DNA of 64,000 bases from Hyphomicrobiales bacterium (GCA_002869065.1 PKTR01000004.1:248001-312000); one strand, 5' to 3'. Numbered from the stretch's first letter, positions 18,150 to 27,749 are shown. A program made the numbers and translations. Notes: generated by a model from the sequence alone, not told the origin.

Positions 18150-20102
18150 TTACGCGGCAGCCTCGTCCTCGATATCGGCAAGCGTCACGACCTCGGCGCC
18201 GTCATCGACCTGATCGCCCTCGCCCGCCAGCACGGCCGCGACGATGCCCGGCCCCGGCGCGACGACGACGTGCTCCATCTTCATCGCCTCAACGATGAAC
18301 AGCCGGTCGCCGGCAGCAACCGTCTGGCCTTCTTCGACGAAGACGGCGATCACCTTGCCGTGCATCGGCGCACGCACATGGCCATGCTCGTCCTCGCCTT
18401 CCGCCTTGCGGGTCAGCGCATCCTCGAGTGCGACACGCACCGCCCGCCCATCTTCGAGCGCATAGGCAACATCGCCGCACAGCGCGACAGACCCCGTCGC
18501 CGCGTCCGAGCTGCTTGTCTCGCCGAGCCCGACCGAAAACTGTCCGCCATTCCACACCAGCCGAACCTCGAGCGGCTCACCCTCGACGATCAACGTGCGG
18601 CCAATGTCGCGCACGCCGCCAAGCTGGAAGCCGTCATTGGCCTCGAACGGGTCGTTCCAGCCGCCGGCCGGCGCATCGCCGGTCCGCAGCAGCGCTGAGG
18701 CTGCCGCCGCAATTGCCGCATCGCCGACGCCGCCGTCAGTCAGCGCGCCGATCTCTCGATCGACCAGACCGGTGTCGAAGCCGCCATCGCGCACATGCGG
18801 GTGCCGCAGCACCGCGCGCAGGAAGCCGAGATTGGATTTCGGACCCGCCACAACCGTCTCGGCTAGCGCGGCCGCCAGCTTGTCGAGCGCTTCGCCCCGG
18901 GTGGCGCCGTGGGTGATGATCTTGGCAATCATCGGATCGTAGAACGGCGACACCACGCCGCCCTCGACGACGCCGGAGTCGACGCGCGCCAGATCGTCCG
19001 GCAGGCGCAGCACATCGAGCCGGCCCGACGACGGCAGGAAGCCCGTGTCCGGGTCTTCCGCGTAGAGCCGCACCTCGACCGCATGGCCGGAAAGCTGCAG
19101 TTCGTCCTGCGCCTTCGGCAGGGACTCACCTGAGGCCACGCGAAGCTGCCACTCGACCAGATCGACGCCGGTGATCGCTTCCGTCACCGGATGCTCGACC
19201 TGCAAGCGGGTATTCATTTCCATGAACCAGAAGCGGTCGGTACGCAGCCCCTCGCTGCCGTCGACGATGAACTCGACCGTGCCGGCGCCGACATAGCCGA
19301 CCGCCTTGGCCGCCGCCACCGCCGCCTCGCCCATCACCGAGCGCATCTCCGCGCTCATCCCCGGCGCGGGCGCTTCCTCAACCACCTTCTGGTGGCGCCG
19401 CTGCAGCGAGCAGTCGCGCTCGAACAGATGCACCGCATTGCCATGACCGTCGGCGAACACCTGCACTTCGACATGGCGCGGCGCGGCGACGAATTTCTCG
19501 ATCAGCACACGCTCATCGCCGAAGGCATTGCGCGCCTCGCGCTGCGCGGCTTCGAGCGCGGCCTCGAACTCGACCGCCTTGTCGATACGGCGCATACCCT
19601 TGCCGCCACCGCCGGCAACGGCCTTGATGAGCACCGGATAGCCAATCTCGTAGGCCTTCTGTTTCAGGAAGGCCGGCTCCTGCCGCTCGCCGTGATAGCC
19701 CGGCACCACCGGCACATCCGCGTCGGCCATGATCGCCTTGGCGCGGTCCTTCAGACCCATCTTGCGAATGGCGTCCGCCGGCGGGCCAACGAAAACGATA
19801 CCGGCCGCGGCGCAGGCCTCGGCAAACTCGGCGTTCTCGGAAAGGAAGCCGTAGCCCGGATGGATGCAGTCGACCCCCGTCGCCTTGGCAGCCGCGAGGA
19901 TCTTCTCCTTGACCAGATAGGATTCGGTCGCCGGCGCCGGGCCGATCGCCACCGCCTCGTCGGCGAAGCGGACATGCGGCGCATCTGCATCCGCGTCGGA
20001 ATAGACCGCGATGGTGCGCATCCCGAGACGCTTGGCGGTGCGCATGACGCGCACGGCGATTTCACCGCGATTGGCAACCAGGACGGAAGTGAGAAGCGCC
20101 AT
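18150..20102 (-). CDS. mccA: Methylcrotonyl-CoA carboxylase, biotin-containing alpha subunit
   Basis: A 650-residue acyl-CoA carboxylase alpha chain: biotin carboxylase N-domain (SVLVANRGEIAVRV), ATP-grasp with the Gly-rich AVAGGGGKGMRRI, biotin carboxylase C-domain with EMNTRLQVEHPVTE, a linker, and a C-terminal biotinyl domain with the biotin Lys in VEAMKMEHV. It carboxylates biotin and passes CO2 to the beta subunit in leucine breakdown. I assign it to MCC rather than PCC because the matching beta subunit (26142-27749) and isovaleryl-CoA dehydrogenase (34370-35542) lie on the same strand, and a separate PCC pair lies at 49.5-55.3 kb. The assignment is an inference. Confidence 0.8.
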   Translation of the reverse strand: MALLTSVLVANRGEIAVRVMRTAKRLGMRTIAVYSDADADAPHVRFADEAVAIGPAPATESYLVKEKILAAAKATGVDCIHPGYGFLSENAEFAEACAAAGIVFVGPPADAIRKMGLKDRAKAIMADADVPVVPGYHGERQEPAFLKQKAYEIGYPVLIKAVAGGGGKGMRRIDKAVEFEAALEAAQREARNAFGDERVLIEKFVAAPRHVEVQVFADGHGNAVHLFERDCSLQRRHQKVVEEAPAPGMSAEMRSVMGEAAVAAAKAVGYVGAGTVEFIVDGSEGLRTDRFWFMEMNTRLQVEHPVTEAITGVDLVEWQLRVASGESLPKAQDELQLSGHAVEVRLYAEDPDTGFLPSSGRLDVLRLPDDLARVDSGVVEGGVVSPFYDPMIAKIITHGATRGEALDKLAAALAETVVAGPKSNLGFLRAVLRHPHVRDGGFDTGLVDREIGALTDGGVGDAAIAAAASALLRTGDAPAGGWNDPFEANDGFQLGGVRDIGRTLIVEGEPLEVRLVWNGGQFSVGLGETSSSDAATGSVALCGDVAYALEDGRAVRVALEDALTRKAEGEDEHGHVRAPMHGKVIAVFVEEGQTVAAGDRLFIVEAMKMEHVVVAPGPGIVAAVLAGEGDQVDDGAEVVTLADIEDEAAA

Positions 20103-20244
20103 CGAAGACCCCGTATGCATGACAGGGTGCGCGGCGGATGCCGCGACACCGGGCTCTATCGATACGATCCCGCAACGATGCGATCAACGGCTGAGCGCAC
20201 CCCTCCCCGCAATTTTGCGGGAAGACGGCATTCGGGGCGCTTCC

Positions 20245-21120
20245 TTACGAAGCCAGTTCGACCGGAAGCTTGAGGTAGCGCACGCCGTTATCCTCGGCTT
20301 TCGGAAGCTGCCCGGCGCGAATATTGACCTGGATCGACGGCAGCAGGAGCAGCGGCACGGCAAGACCGGAATCGCGCGTCTCGCGCATGGCGACGAACTC
20401 GTCTTCGCTGATCGCGTCATTGACGTGGACGTTTTCCGCCCGCTCCGCCGCGACCGTCGTTTCCCAGGCAAATTCGTCACGCCCCGGCGCCTTGTAGTCG
20501 TGGCACATGAACAGCCGCGTTTCCGGCGGCAGCGACAGGAGACGCTTGATGGACTGGAAGAGCGTGCGTGCATCGCCGCCGGGGAAGTCCGCCCGCGCGG
20601 TGCCGAAATCCGGCATGAACAGCGTATCGCCAACGAACACCGCATCGCCGATGCGGTACGAGATGCAGGCCGGCGTATGGCCCGGCGTCGCGATCACCTC
20701 AACCGTCAGCCCGCCGATCGAAAACGTCTCACCATCGGAGAAGAGCTGATCGAACTGGCTGCCGTCCACCGTCATGTCGGTCAGGTTGAAGATCGGCCGA
20801 AAGATCTTCTGTACCTCGCGGATGCGCTCGCCGATACCGATCCGCGCGCCGGTCTTGGCCTTGATGTAGGGCGCGCCGGACAAATGGTCGGCGTGGGCGT
20901 GGGTTTCGAGCACCCAGTCCACCGTCAGGCCTTCCTCGGCAACGGCCTCCAGCACCCGGTCGGCGGCAGTTGTCGAGGCCTTACCCGAGCGGTTGTCGAA
21001 GTCGAGCACGGGATCGATCACCGCCGCGCGGCGGCTTTCGCTGTCCCAGACGAGATAGCTGACGGTGTTGGTCGCTTCGTCGAAAAACGCGCGCATCGCA
21101 AATCCGGTGTTGTTCGGCAT
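20245..21120 (-). CDS. MBL-fold metallo-hydrolase, Blh/persulfide-dioxygenase-like
   Basis: A 291-residue metallo-beta-lactamase-fold protein. Metal ligands are THAHADHLSG (HxHxDH), the later His in ATPGHTPAC, Asp in FVGDTLFMPD, and His in FMCHDYKA. The sequence resembles the Blh enzyme of BigR-regulated sulfide-detoxification loci and ETHE1-type persulfide dioxygenases, which oxidise glutathione persulfide. A BigR-like repressor and two rhodaneses nearby support a sulfur role, but that is inference. Start at 21120 begins PNNTGFAMRAFFD. Confidence 0.82.
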   Translation of the reverse strand: MPNNTGFAMRAFFDEATNTVSYLVWDSESRRAAVIDPVLDFDNRSGKASTTAADRVLEAVAEEGLTVDWVLETHAHADHLSGAPYIKAKTGARIGIGERIREVQKIFRPIFNLTDMTVDGSQFDQLFSDGETFSIGGLTVEVIATPGHTPACISYRIGDAVFVGDTLFMPDFGTARADFPGGDARTLFQSIKRLLSLPPETRLFMCHDYKAPGRDEFAWETTVAAERAENVHVNDAISEDEFVAMRETRDSGLAVPLLLLPSIQVNIRAGQLPKAEDNGVRYLKLPVELAS

Positions 21121-21232
21121 GAAATTCTCACCTTTCCACCAGTGATAGGTCTTGGTTCCCGGTGGCATATATGGGAGCGGTTTGTTTTTCCAAGGCGCAC
21201 CGCGACGAAACGCGCCGCGGGGTCGAACACAA

Positions 21233-21259
21233 AAGGCCCCGCGGAGCCCGCAGGGCCTT
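21233..21259 (-). terminator. Rho-independent terminator after DUF2147 gene
   Basis: On the minus strand a GC-rich stem AAGGCCC.GCGG with CCGC.GGGCCTT is followed by TTTTG. It lies 40 bases past the DUF2147 stop codon and ahead of the hydrolase gene, so the two are probably separate transcripts. Confidence 0.65.
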
Positions 21260-21298
21260 GCTTTGCCGGCAGACGAAACTGCGCGGGGTCTGCGCGCC

Positions 21299-21640
21299 CT
21301 AGAGGCGCTTCCAGGTCTGCGTCTTGCAGAAGACCGCCATCACGCAACCCTTCATCTTCAGCGAATCGCCGGACACTTTGGCAGACCCGCTGTAAGTCTT
21401 GTCGTCCTTCGGATCAGTAATCTCACCCGAATACTTCGCACCCGATCCCGACATCTTTCCGATGCGCTTTCCGGCATGCGCGCCCGATTTCAGCGTCACG
21501 CAGAACGACCCGCCGCAGCGCTTGATTTCGGCTTTGGAGCCGGCCTGCGTCCGCCAGTTGCCCTCGATCGGCTCGGCCGCAATCGCCGGCATGGCAACAC
21601 CGGCGAGCAACGCGCCGGCCACGATCAAACCCCGTATCAT
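21299..21640 (-). CDS. DUF2147 family secreted protein
   Basis: A 113-residue protein with a signal peptide (residues 1-22, LIVAGALLAGVAMPAIAA). The mature part starts EPIEGNWRTQAGSKAEI and continues with CGGSFCVTLKSGAHAGKRIG, typical of the short DUF2147 periplasmic beta-barrel-like family. Four cysteines (two in the CGGSFC region, two near the end in KGCVMAVFCKT) could make disulfides. The role is unknown. Confidence 0.8.
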   Translation of the reverse strand: MIRGLIVAGALLAGVAMPAIAAEPIEGNWRTQAGSKAEIKRCGGSFCVTLKSGAHAGKRIGKMSGSGAKYSGEITDPKDDKTYSGSAKVSGDSLKMKGCVMAVFCKTQTWKRL

Positions 21641-21873
21641 ATTGTCCTCCCGATATTTTTGCCCCGCTCGCACGCGGGTGTCGTCGCTGCTGAAGTCGAT
21701 GGAAACCCGGTATCCGTCGCGGCTCAGCATGATCAGGGAGAATTACACGGTTTTCGCTCCGCGCCCATTCCCCGCAGAAACGAATGCGCGTTTTGTGAAA
21801 AATCTGAGTTGCGATCGGTGATTTGGCAGGTACGAATTTCCGTATTTTGTTGCTGTCTTCATTTTGCCATTCC

Positions 21874-21902
21874 TTGACGGATATATGAGGACAAACTAAT
21901 TT
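21874..21902 (+). promoter_or_regulatory. Putative sigma-70 promoter of the ArsR/BigR-like gene
   Basis: TTGACG (21874-21879) is followed after 17 bases by TAATTT (21897-21902), 30 bases before the regulator ATG. An AT-rich ATATAT block lies between them. BigR-type repressors bind AT-rich imperfect palindromes over their own promoters, so autoregulation is plausible but not shown. Confidence 0.45.
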
Positions 21903-21931
21903 TCCGAAGAGAAAACAAACGGAGCGGGAAG

Positions 21932-22276
21932 ATGGCGGTGGTTGAACTGGAACCGATGGTGGGATTTGAAGACCGGGCCGAAGACGCGGCCCGGATGATG
22001 AAATTGCTCGCCAATGAAAAGCGCCTGATGATCCTGTGTCGCCTGGCTGAAGCCGGCGAAGCAAGCGTCGGCACGCTGGCCGACTCGGTCGGCCTGTCGC
22101 AGTCCGCCCTCTCCCAGCACCTCGCCAAGATGCGCCAGGAAGGTCTCGTCTCGTACCGCCGCGACGCGCAGACCCTGTTCTATCGCGTCGACGATGCCGA
22201 CGCCGGCCGCATCCTGATGTTGCTGAAGGACATCTATTGCGGCGCCCCGGGCATGCCGGAAGCCGGCAACGCCTGA
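21932..22276 (+). CDS. ArsR-family transcriptional regulator (BigR/SqrR-like)
   Basis: A 114-residue winged-helix repressor. The recognition region reads SVGTLADSVGLSQSALSQHLAKMRQEGLVSYRRDAQ, and the C-terminal helix LLKDIYC matches BigR/SqrR proteins. Those sense persulfides through two cysteines. Here one Cys lies in the helix after the turn (LMILCRLAE, residue about 36) and one in DIYCG (about 106), spacing that could serve the same dithiol switch. Its targets may include itself and the MBL hydrolase or rhodaneses nearby. It ends with a strong terminator. Confidence 0.82.
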   Translation: MAVVELEPMVGFEDRAEDAARMMKLLANEKRLMILCRLAEAGEASVGTLADSVGLSQSALSQHLAKMRQEGLVSYRRDAQTLFYRVDDADAGRILMLLKDIYCGAPGMPEAGNA

Positions 22277-22301
22277 CCGACCGCTTTTCAGCGAAAGTTC
22301 G

Positions 22302-22337
22302 AACGCTCCCGACCGCAGCCGCGGCGGGAGCGTTTTT
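22302..22337 (+). terminator. Rho-independent terminator after ArsR-family gene
   Basis: A 10-bp stem AACGCTCCCG with CGGGAGCGTT, a 13-base loop and a run of five T, placed 26 bases after the stop codon of the regulator. Confidence 0.8.
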
Positions 22338-22361
22338 CGTTTCAGCCGCACTCGCGGAACG

Positions 22362-23747
22362 TCAGCACTCGATGACGCTCGCCGCCAGCCCGCCGGTCGA
22401 GGTCTCCTTGTACTTCTCGCTCATATCGATGCCGGTCTGCCGCATCGTCTCGATGCAGTGGTCGAGCGGCACGAAGTGCGTGCCATCGCCGCGCAGCGCC
22501 AGCGACGACGCCGTCACCGCCTTGACCGCGCCGAGCGCATTGCGCTCGATGCATGGCACCTGGACCAGCCCCTTGATCGGATCGCAGGTCATGCCGAGGT
22601 GATGTTCGAGCGCGATCTCGGCCGCATTCTCGATCTGCATGTTGGTGCCGCCGAGCACCGCCGTCAGCCCGGCCGCCGCCATCGCCGCCGCCGACCCCAC
22701 TTCGCCCTGACAGCCGACCTCGGCGCCGGATATCGAGGCGTTGTGCTTGATGATGCCGCCAACGGCGGCGGCTGTCAGCAGGAAGGTCCGCACCCCCGCC
22801 TGATCGGCGCCGTTGCAGTGATCGAGATAGTAGCGGATGACGGCAGGGATCACGCCCGCCGCGCCATTGGTCGGCGCCGTCACCACCTGACCGCCCGCGG
22901 CGTTTTCCTCGTTGACCGCCATCGCGTAGACGCCGAGCCAGTCCATCACCGTGTGCGCGAAGCGATCGTTGGCATAGGCCTCACCGAGAAGCTGGGCGTG
23001 GATCTCGCGAGCCCGCCGCCGCACGTTGAGACCGCCGGGCAGAACGCCGGTGCGGGCCAGCCCGCGCTCGATACAGCCGCTCATCGTCGCCCAGATACGG
23101 TCGAGGCCATCGATGATATCCTCTTCCGGGCGCCGCGCGCTTTCGTTGGCCATCTTCATGTCGGCAATCGAGTGCCCGGAACGCGCGCCCATGTCGAGCA
23201 TCTCGCGCGCGCTGGCGAACGGATACGGCACCGAGGTCTCGTGCGTTACCGGCGACTGGTCCTCGCCGAGCCCGTCGAGCTCCTCGCCGCTGACGACGAA
23301 GCCGCCACCAACCGAGTAATAGACACGGGCGTACAGCGACGCCCCGTCTTCCCCGACAAGCGAAAACGCCATGCCGTTGGCGTGGCCCGGCAGCGGCGGC
23401 CCATAGTCGAAGACGATGTCCTGATCGGGATCGAAGGCAAGCGTCACACCGCCCGCGTCGATGGTCTTGTCACCCTTCACAGCCGCGACGATGTCGTCCA
23501 TGCGCGCCGGATCGACGGTGTCGGGTTTTTCGCCGGCAAGGCCGAGAATCAACGCCCGGTCGGTGCCATGACCCTCGCCGGTATAGGCTAGCGAGCCATG
23601 CAGGCGGATTTGCACGCGGCCGGTCTTTCCCGGGCAATTCGCCGAGACCGAGGACAGGAACCGCTGCGCGGCCACCATCGGCCCAACCGTGTGCGACGAC
23701 GACGGGCCGACCCCGATCTTGAACAATTCGAACACCGACAAAAACAT
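22362..23747 (-). CDS. sdaA: L-serine ammonia-lyase (iron-sulfur dependent, single chain)
   Basis: A 461-residue enzyme deaminating L-serine to pyruvate. It starts with FELFKIGVGPSSSHTVGP, the signature of the beta domain. The alpha domain carries the cysteines that hold the 4Fe-4S cluster: SGAEVGCQGEVGSA, HHLGMTCDP and VQVPCIERN. The fused beta-alpha length matches the bacterial type 2 enzyme. It lies convergent with the ArsR gene and is probably a single-gene transcript. Confidence 0.95.
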   Translation of the reverse strand: MFLSVFELFKIGVGPSSSHTVGPMVAAQRFLSSVSANCPGKTGRVQIRLHGSLAYTGEGHGTDRALILGLAGEKPDTVDPARMDDIVAAVKGDKTIDAGGVTLAFDPDQDIVFDYGPPLPGHANGMAFSLVGEDGASLYARVYYSVGGGFVVSGEELDGLGEDQSPVTHETSVPYPFASAREMLDMGARSGHSIADMKMANESARRPEEDIIDGLDRIWATMSGCIERGLARTGVLPGGLNVRRRAREIHAQLLGEAYANDRFAHTVMDWLGVYAMAVNEENAAGGQVVTAPTNGAAGVIPAVIRYYLDHCNGADQAGVRTFLLTAAAVGGIIKHNASISGAEVGCQGEVGSAAAMAAAGLTAVLGGTNMQIENAAEIALEHHLGMTCDPIKGLVQVPCIERNALGAVKAVTASSLALRGDGTHFVPLDHCIETMRQTGIDMSEKYKETSTGGLAASVIEC

Positions 23748-24083
23748 GCAACCGTCCTGTCTGCACTGCCGTTACGCCTGCCCTCACAGGCATATCATTC
23801 ACCGCTAACCGCCGAACCCGCCACCGTCTTTCCCAGCGACGACGCGCCAACGCGCATTCGCGGCATGACCGCGAGTAGCGCTGCACACGAAACACCGAGC
23901 TTTTCAGAAACCGGAACCGGAAACCACCCCGCCCCCCGCATAGGTGACGAACCGCGAAGCATTGCCAGGCGACGGGCTCACCCGGCCCCTTCGCAAATGC
24001 AATTTTGCTGATATAAGGCGGAAAACCTGTCGCCAACGCTGGCCCGGCCGACGCCGCCGGACCAACAACGAACGGATCGCCCG
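23748..24083. other. Intergenic region between sdaA and rhodanese genes
   Basis: 336 bases between divergent genes with no convincing coding sequence. The plus-strand TTGCTGATATAAGG at about 24004-24018 contains a possible -10 box (TATAAG) for the rhodanese gene. No repeat or RNA gene was recognised. Confidence 0.45.
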
Positions 24084-24614
24084 ATGAGCCTGACGGAAAT
24101 TTCCGCCGCCGACGCCGCCCGCATGGTCGAAAAGAAACACGCCATCATCGTCGACGTTCGCGAGGCCCATGAGATCGCCCGCGAACGCATTCCCGGCGCC
24201 ATGATCAAGCCGCTGTCGACACTCGGTGAAGAAGCGCTGCCGCTGCCGAAAAAGACCAAGGCGCTGTTTATCTGCCATTCCGGCGCGCGCACCAATTCGA
24301 CGGCGCCGAAGCTCGCCCGCATCTCCGGCAATCGCGGCCACGTCGTGCGCGGCGGAATGATTGCCTGGAAGAACACCGGGCTTGCCGTCGAGGTGCCGAA
24401 CGACCCGGCCTCAAAGAAGGCGCGGCTGGTGTGGAACGGATCGAATTTCCTGCTGGTGGCGGCGCTCGGCCTGTCCGGTGCCGGACTGATGTCCGGTCAG
24501 ACCATGTACGGCCTCGCCGGCATGGCCGCCGCGCTTGCGGTCTTTGCCATGCGCGGCCCGGTCATCGCCTCGCTGATCGCCAAGGGCACGGCGCAGGGCG
24601 GCAAGAAGGGCTAA
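24084..24614 (+). CDS. Rhodanese-domain protein with C-terminal membrane segments
   Basis: A 176-residue protein. Residues 1-105 are a rhodanese domain with the catalytic Cys in LFICHSGARTN (about residue 71) and IVDVREAHEIARERIPGA at the front. The tail holds two hydrophobic spans (FLLVAALGLSGAGLMSG and GLAGMAAALAVFAM), as in DUF2892-type rhodaneses anchored in the inner membrane. Such proteins move sulfane sulfur and often accompany sulfide oxidation. The nearby MBL hydrolase and BigR-like regulator support that link. Confidence 0.87.
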   Translation: MSLTEISAADAARMVEKKHAIIVDVREAHEIARERIPGAMIKPLSTLGEEALPLPKKTKALFICHSGARTNSTAPKLARISGNRGHVVRGGMIAWKNTGLAVEVPNDPASKKARLVWNGSNFLLVAALGLSGAGLMSGQTMYGLAGMAAALAVFAMRGPVIASLIAKGTAQGGKKG

Positions 24615-24627
24615 ACCCCAACCAACC

Positions 24628-25176
24628 TCAAAGCATCGGCGGCGTGCCGCGCGAATGCTGCGGCCGATCCTCGAGGATCGACACCACGGCCTCGACCGAG
24701 ACCGGGCGGTAGTCGTGCGATTCGACGCCGACATCGAGGCTGCGCCCGATCGGGTGATCGTCGAGCCGGCCGTGCACGTGGCCGTAAAGGTGGCAGGCGC
24801 CGCGCACCGCGTTGGCCCAGTCGCGCATCGGATAGTGCAACAGCACGAAGCGCCAGCCCTGCCAGTCGACCTCTTCCATCAGCGAGACGGATTCGAACAG
24901 CCCGCCGGCCACCTCCACCAGCACGTCGTCATGATTGCCGCGCACCAGATGGAGGCGGCCATTGAGCTTGCGGATATAGTCCGCCGCCTCGAAGCAGGTC
25001 CGGTGCGAGAAATCGCCGAGGTGATAGACCGTATCGTCCGGCGCCACGGTCTCGTTCCAGTTGTTGATCAGCAACTCGTCCATATCGCCGACAGACGCGA
25101 ACGGCCGCTTGCGGATCCGCAGAACGTTCGGATCGCCGAAATGGGTATCGGAAGTGAAGAACAGTCGACCGGCCAC
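24628..25176 (-). CDS. Calcineurin-like metallophosphoesterase
   Basis: A 182-residue phosphoesterase. Motifs appear in order: LFFTSDTHFGDPNV (DxH), VYHLGDFSH (GDxx), LVRGNHDDV (GNHD), LLHYPMRD and YGHVHGRL (GHxH). These bind the di-metal centre. GTG at 25176 is preferred because AGGAGA lies 7 bases upstream; a TTG further up would add eight residues. The substrate is not predictable. It is convergent with the rhodanese gene. Confidence 0.85.
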   Translation of the reverse strand: MAGRLFFTSDTHFGDPNVLRIRKRPFASVGDMDELLINNWNETVAPDDTVYHLGDFSHRTCFEAADYIRKLNGRLHLVRGNHDDVLVEVAGGLFESVSLMEEVDWQGWRFVLLHYPMRDWANAVRGACHLYGHVHGRLDDHPIGRSLDVGVESHDYRPVSVEAVVSILEDRPQHSRGTPPML

Positions 25177-25282
25177 CAGGCACTCTCCTGCGCAATTCAA
25201 GTCGGCACTGCATAACCGGGTCGAGCGCGAAAGTGCAAGCCGTGATTGGAATGAGAGCCGCCGGACACAGCGCTGGTTACCC

Positions 25283-26044
25283 TCAGCGGCCTTCGACGTG
25301 CAGGACCCGGGTCGACTTCTTCAGCGTGCGCAGCGTCACGAAGACGACGAGCCCGACCACCAGCAGGACGATCCACGGCCAGTCTTCGTCGAACCATTCG
25401 GTAAAGGGTTCGCCCCGCACCACAAGGTCGGTCAGGAGATCATAGGCGAAGAAGGCCGCGAGCACGGCAAGAACCCCGTTATATTCGCGCTTCAGCACGG
25501 TGCGGAACGAAAACCCGGCATCCGTCGGCTGCCACTTCGAGAAAGTCGGCAGAAACGCCGGTGTCACCGCACACCAGTCGAGATAGGGCTTGCCGAACTT
25601 TTCGACCAGAAAGGCTTCCTCGGCGGCGATCACGCGCTCGATATAGACCCAGTAGGCGAACACCAGAAGCAGTGCCAACCACCACACGCCGGTGACCACG
25701 GTCAACCCGAACATGGCGAGGAAATTGCCGACATAGAGTGGGTTGCGCACGACCGAATAGACGCCGGTGGTGTTGAGCACATCGGCGCGCTGTTCGCGGG
25801 TGTTACGCCCTGATGTTCCCGCCGGAACGAAGCCGACGGTAACCCAGCGAACAGCGAGACCGAGAAACGAAATCGCCAGCCCGATCCAATAGAGAATGTG
25901 CTCGCCCTTGTTGCCGATCACGGCCAGCAGCGCGCTGCTTTCGCCCATCGCCAGCACAAAGAGCGGAATCAAGACCAGCGGCACGAAGCTGCGCCAACGA
26001 AACAGAAATCCGCCATCCGCGGCAAGCCGATCGGCAATACGCAT
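25283..26044 (-). CDS. Isoprenylcysteine carboxyl methyltransferase/phospholipid methyltransferase family protein
   Basis: A 253-residue integral membrane protein with about five to six hydrophobic segments. The SAM-binding signature of the ICMT/PEMT family is present: GVYSVVRNPLYVGNFL (about residues 95-110) and AAEEAFLVEKFGKPYLDW. Members methylate lipid or prenyl-cysteine carboxyl groups, or phospholipid amines; the substrate here is unknown. ATG at 26044 has GGGAAGGG about 8 bases upstream. Confidence 0.85.
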   Translation of the reverse strand: MRIADRLAADGGFLFRWRSFVPLVLIPLFVLAMGESSALLAVIGNKGEHILYWIGLAISFLGLAVRWVTVGFVPAGTSGRNTREQRADVLNTTGVYSVVRNPLYVGNFLAMFGLTVVTGVWWLALLLVFAYWVYIERVIAAEEAFLVEKFGKPYLDWCAVTPAFLPTFSKWQPTDAGFSFRTVLKREYNGVLAVLAAFFAYDLLTDLVVRGEPFTEWFDEDWPWIVLLVVGLVVFVTLRTLKKSTRVLHVEGR

Positions 26045-26141
26045 GAAAACGCCCTTCCCTGACATTTAGTGCCCCGCTCATAGCGGCAGCAAGCTGACAG
26101 GCGGCTGACAGGCGGCATTGCCGGTCACCCGGGAGGACTGG

Positions 26142-27749
26142 TTACATGCGAAATACGCCGAAATTCGTATTCTGGATCGGCGCGTTGAGCGCCGCGGAGA
26201 AGGCAAGGCCGAGCACCCGGCGGGTTTCCGACGGCGTGATGATGCCGTCATCCCACAGCCGCGCGGTGGCGTGGTATGGATGCCCCTCTTCCTCGTACTT
26301 CTCGCGGATCGGCGCCTTGAAGGTGGCCTCTTCCTCGACGCTCCAGCTCCCGCCATCGGCTTCGATGTTGTCGCGTTTGACGGTCGCGAGCACGCTCGCG
26401 GCCTGTTCGCCGCCCATCACCGAGATGCGCGCGTTCGGCCACATGAACATGAAGCGCGGGCTGTAGGCACGGCCGCACATGCCGTAATTGCCGGCGCCAT
26501 AGGAGCCGCCGACAATGACGGTGATTTTCGGCACGTTGGCGCAGGCGACCGCCATCACCATCTTGGCGCCGTCCTTGGCGATACCGCCCGCCTCATGCTC
26601 GCGCCCGACCATGAAGCCGGTGATGTTCTGCAGGAACAGGAGCGGGATCTTGCGCTGGCTGCACAGCTCGACGAAATGCGCGCCCTTCTGGGCGGATTCT
26701 GAAAACAGGATGCCGTTGTTGGCCAGAATGCCGACCGGAATACCCTCGATATGGGCGAAGCCGGTAACCAGCGTCGTGCCGTAGAGCGCCTTGAACTCGT
26801 CGAACTCGCTGTCGTCGACGAGGCGGGCGATGACCTCGCGCGCGTCGTACTGCTTTTTAAGATCGACCGGCACGACGGCTTCGAGTTCGGCCGGATCGAA
26901 GCGCGGCGGACGCGGCGCGACGAGCGGGATCTGGCTCTGCTTCTGCGTGTTGAGATTGGCAACGACCCGGCGCGCCATCGCGAGCGCTTGCGTGTCGTCG
27001 GCCGCATAATGGTCGGCAACGCCGGAGATGCGTGCATGCACGTCGGCACCGCCGAGGTCTTCCGCCGACACTTCTTCGCCCGTCGCCGCCTTCACCAGCG
27101 GCGGGCCGGCGAGGAAGATCGTCCCCTGCCGGCGCACGATGATGGTCTCGTCCGACATCGCCGGCACGTAGGCGCCGCCCGCCGTGCACGAGCCCATGAC
27201 GACGGCGATCTGCGGGATACCCGCCGACGACATCCGCGCCTGGTTGTAGAAGATGCGGCCGAAATGCTCCCGGTCCGGAAACACATCGGTCTGGTTCGGC
27301 AGGTTCGCACCGCCCGAATCGACCAGATAGATGCACGGCAGCCGGTTCTCGGTCGCGATCTCCTGCGCCCGCAGATGCTTCTTCACCGTCATCGGATAGT
27401 AGGTGCCGCCCTTGATGGTGGCGTCGTTGCAGACGATGACGCAATCGCGGCCCGACACGCGCCCGACACCGGTGATGAGGCCCGCGCCGTGGATCGCGTC
27501 GCCATACATGCCGTGCGCTGCAAGCGGCGAGAGCTCAAGGAAAGGCGTGCCCGGATCGATCAGCGCCATGACGCGCTCGCGCGGCAACAGCTTGCCGCGA
27601 TCGAGGTGGCGCTTGCGTGCCCGCTCCGGCCCGCCAAGCGCGGCTTGTGCCCGTTTCTCGCTCAGATCGGCAATGATGGTCTGCCAGGCTTCCGCGTTTT
27701 CCCGCGTTTCCGGCGCCTGAAGATTGATCGACGTGGAAAGAATGGCCAC
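26142..27749 (-). CDS. mccB: Methylcrotonyl-CoA carboxylase, carboxyltransferase beta subunit
   Basis: A 535-residue carboxyltransferase with two crotonase-like halves. Typical stretches are [20 protein letters not shown], the oxyanion-hole region [18 protein letters not shown], and the C-half [20 protein letters not shown]. The sequence matches the MCC-beta branch rather than PCC-beta. It carboxylates 3-methylcrotonyl-CoA in leucine degradation, working with the biotin subunit at 18.1 kb. The start is GTG at 27749 with AGGGGG upstream. In many bacteria mccA and mccB are adjacent; here six genes lie between them. Confidence 0.92.
   Translation of the reverse strand: MAILSTSINLQAPETRENAEAWQTIIADLSEKRAQAALGGPERARKRHLDRGKLLPRERVMALIDPGTPFLELSPLAAHGMYGDAIHGAGLITGVGRVSGRDCVIVCNDATIKGGTYYPMTVKKHLRAQEIATENRLPCIYLVDSGGANLPNQTDVFPDREHFGRIFYNQARMSSAGIPQIAVVMGSCTAGGAYVPAMSDETIIVRRQGTIFLAGPPLVKAATGEEVSAEDLGGADVHARISGVADHYAADDTQALAMARRVVANLNTQKQSQIPLVAPRPPRFDPAELEAVVPVDLKKQYDAREVIARLVDDSEFDEFKALYGTTLVTGFAHIEGIPVGILANNGILFSESAQKGAHFVELCSQRKIPLLFLQNITGFMVGREHEAGGIAKDGAKMVMAVACANVPKITVIVGGSYGAGNYGMCGRAYSPRFMFMWPNARISVMGGEQAASVLATVKRDNIEADGGSWSVEEEATFKAPIREKYEEEGHPYHATARLWDDGIITPSETRRVLGLAFSAALNAPIQNTNFGVFRM

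Noticed and set aside
19191-20273. Plus-strand open frame opposite mccA (360 codons)
   Set aside because: Antisense of a clear biotin carboxylase; rich in His/Arg/Asp with no domain.
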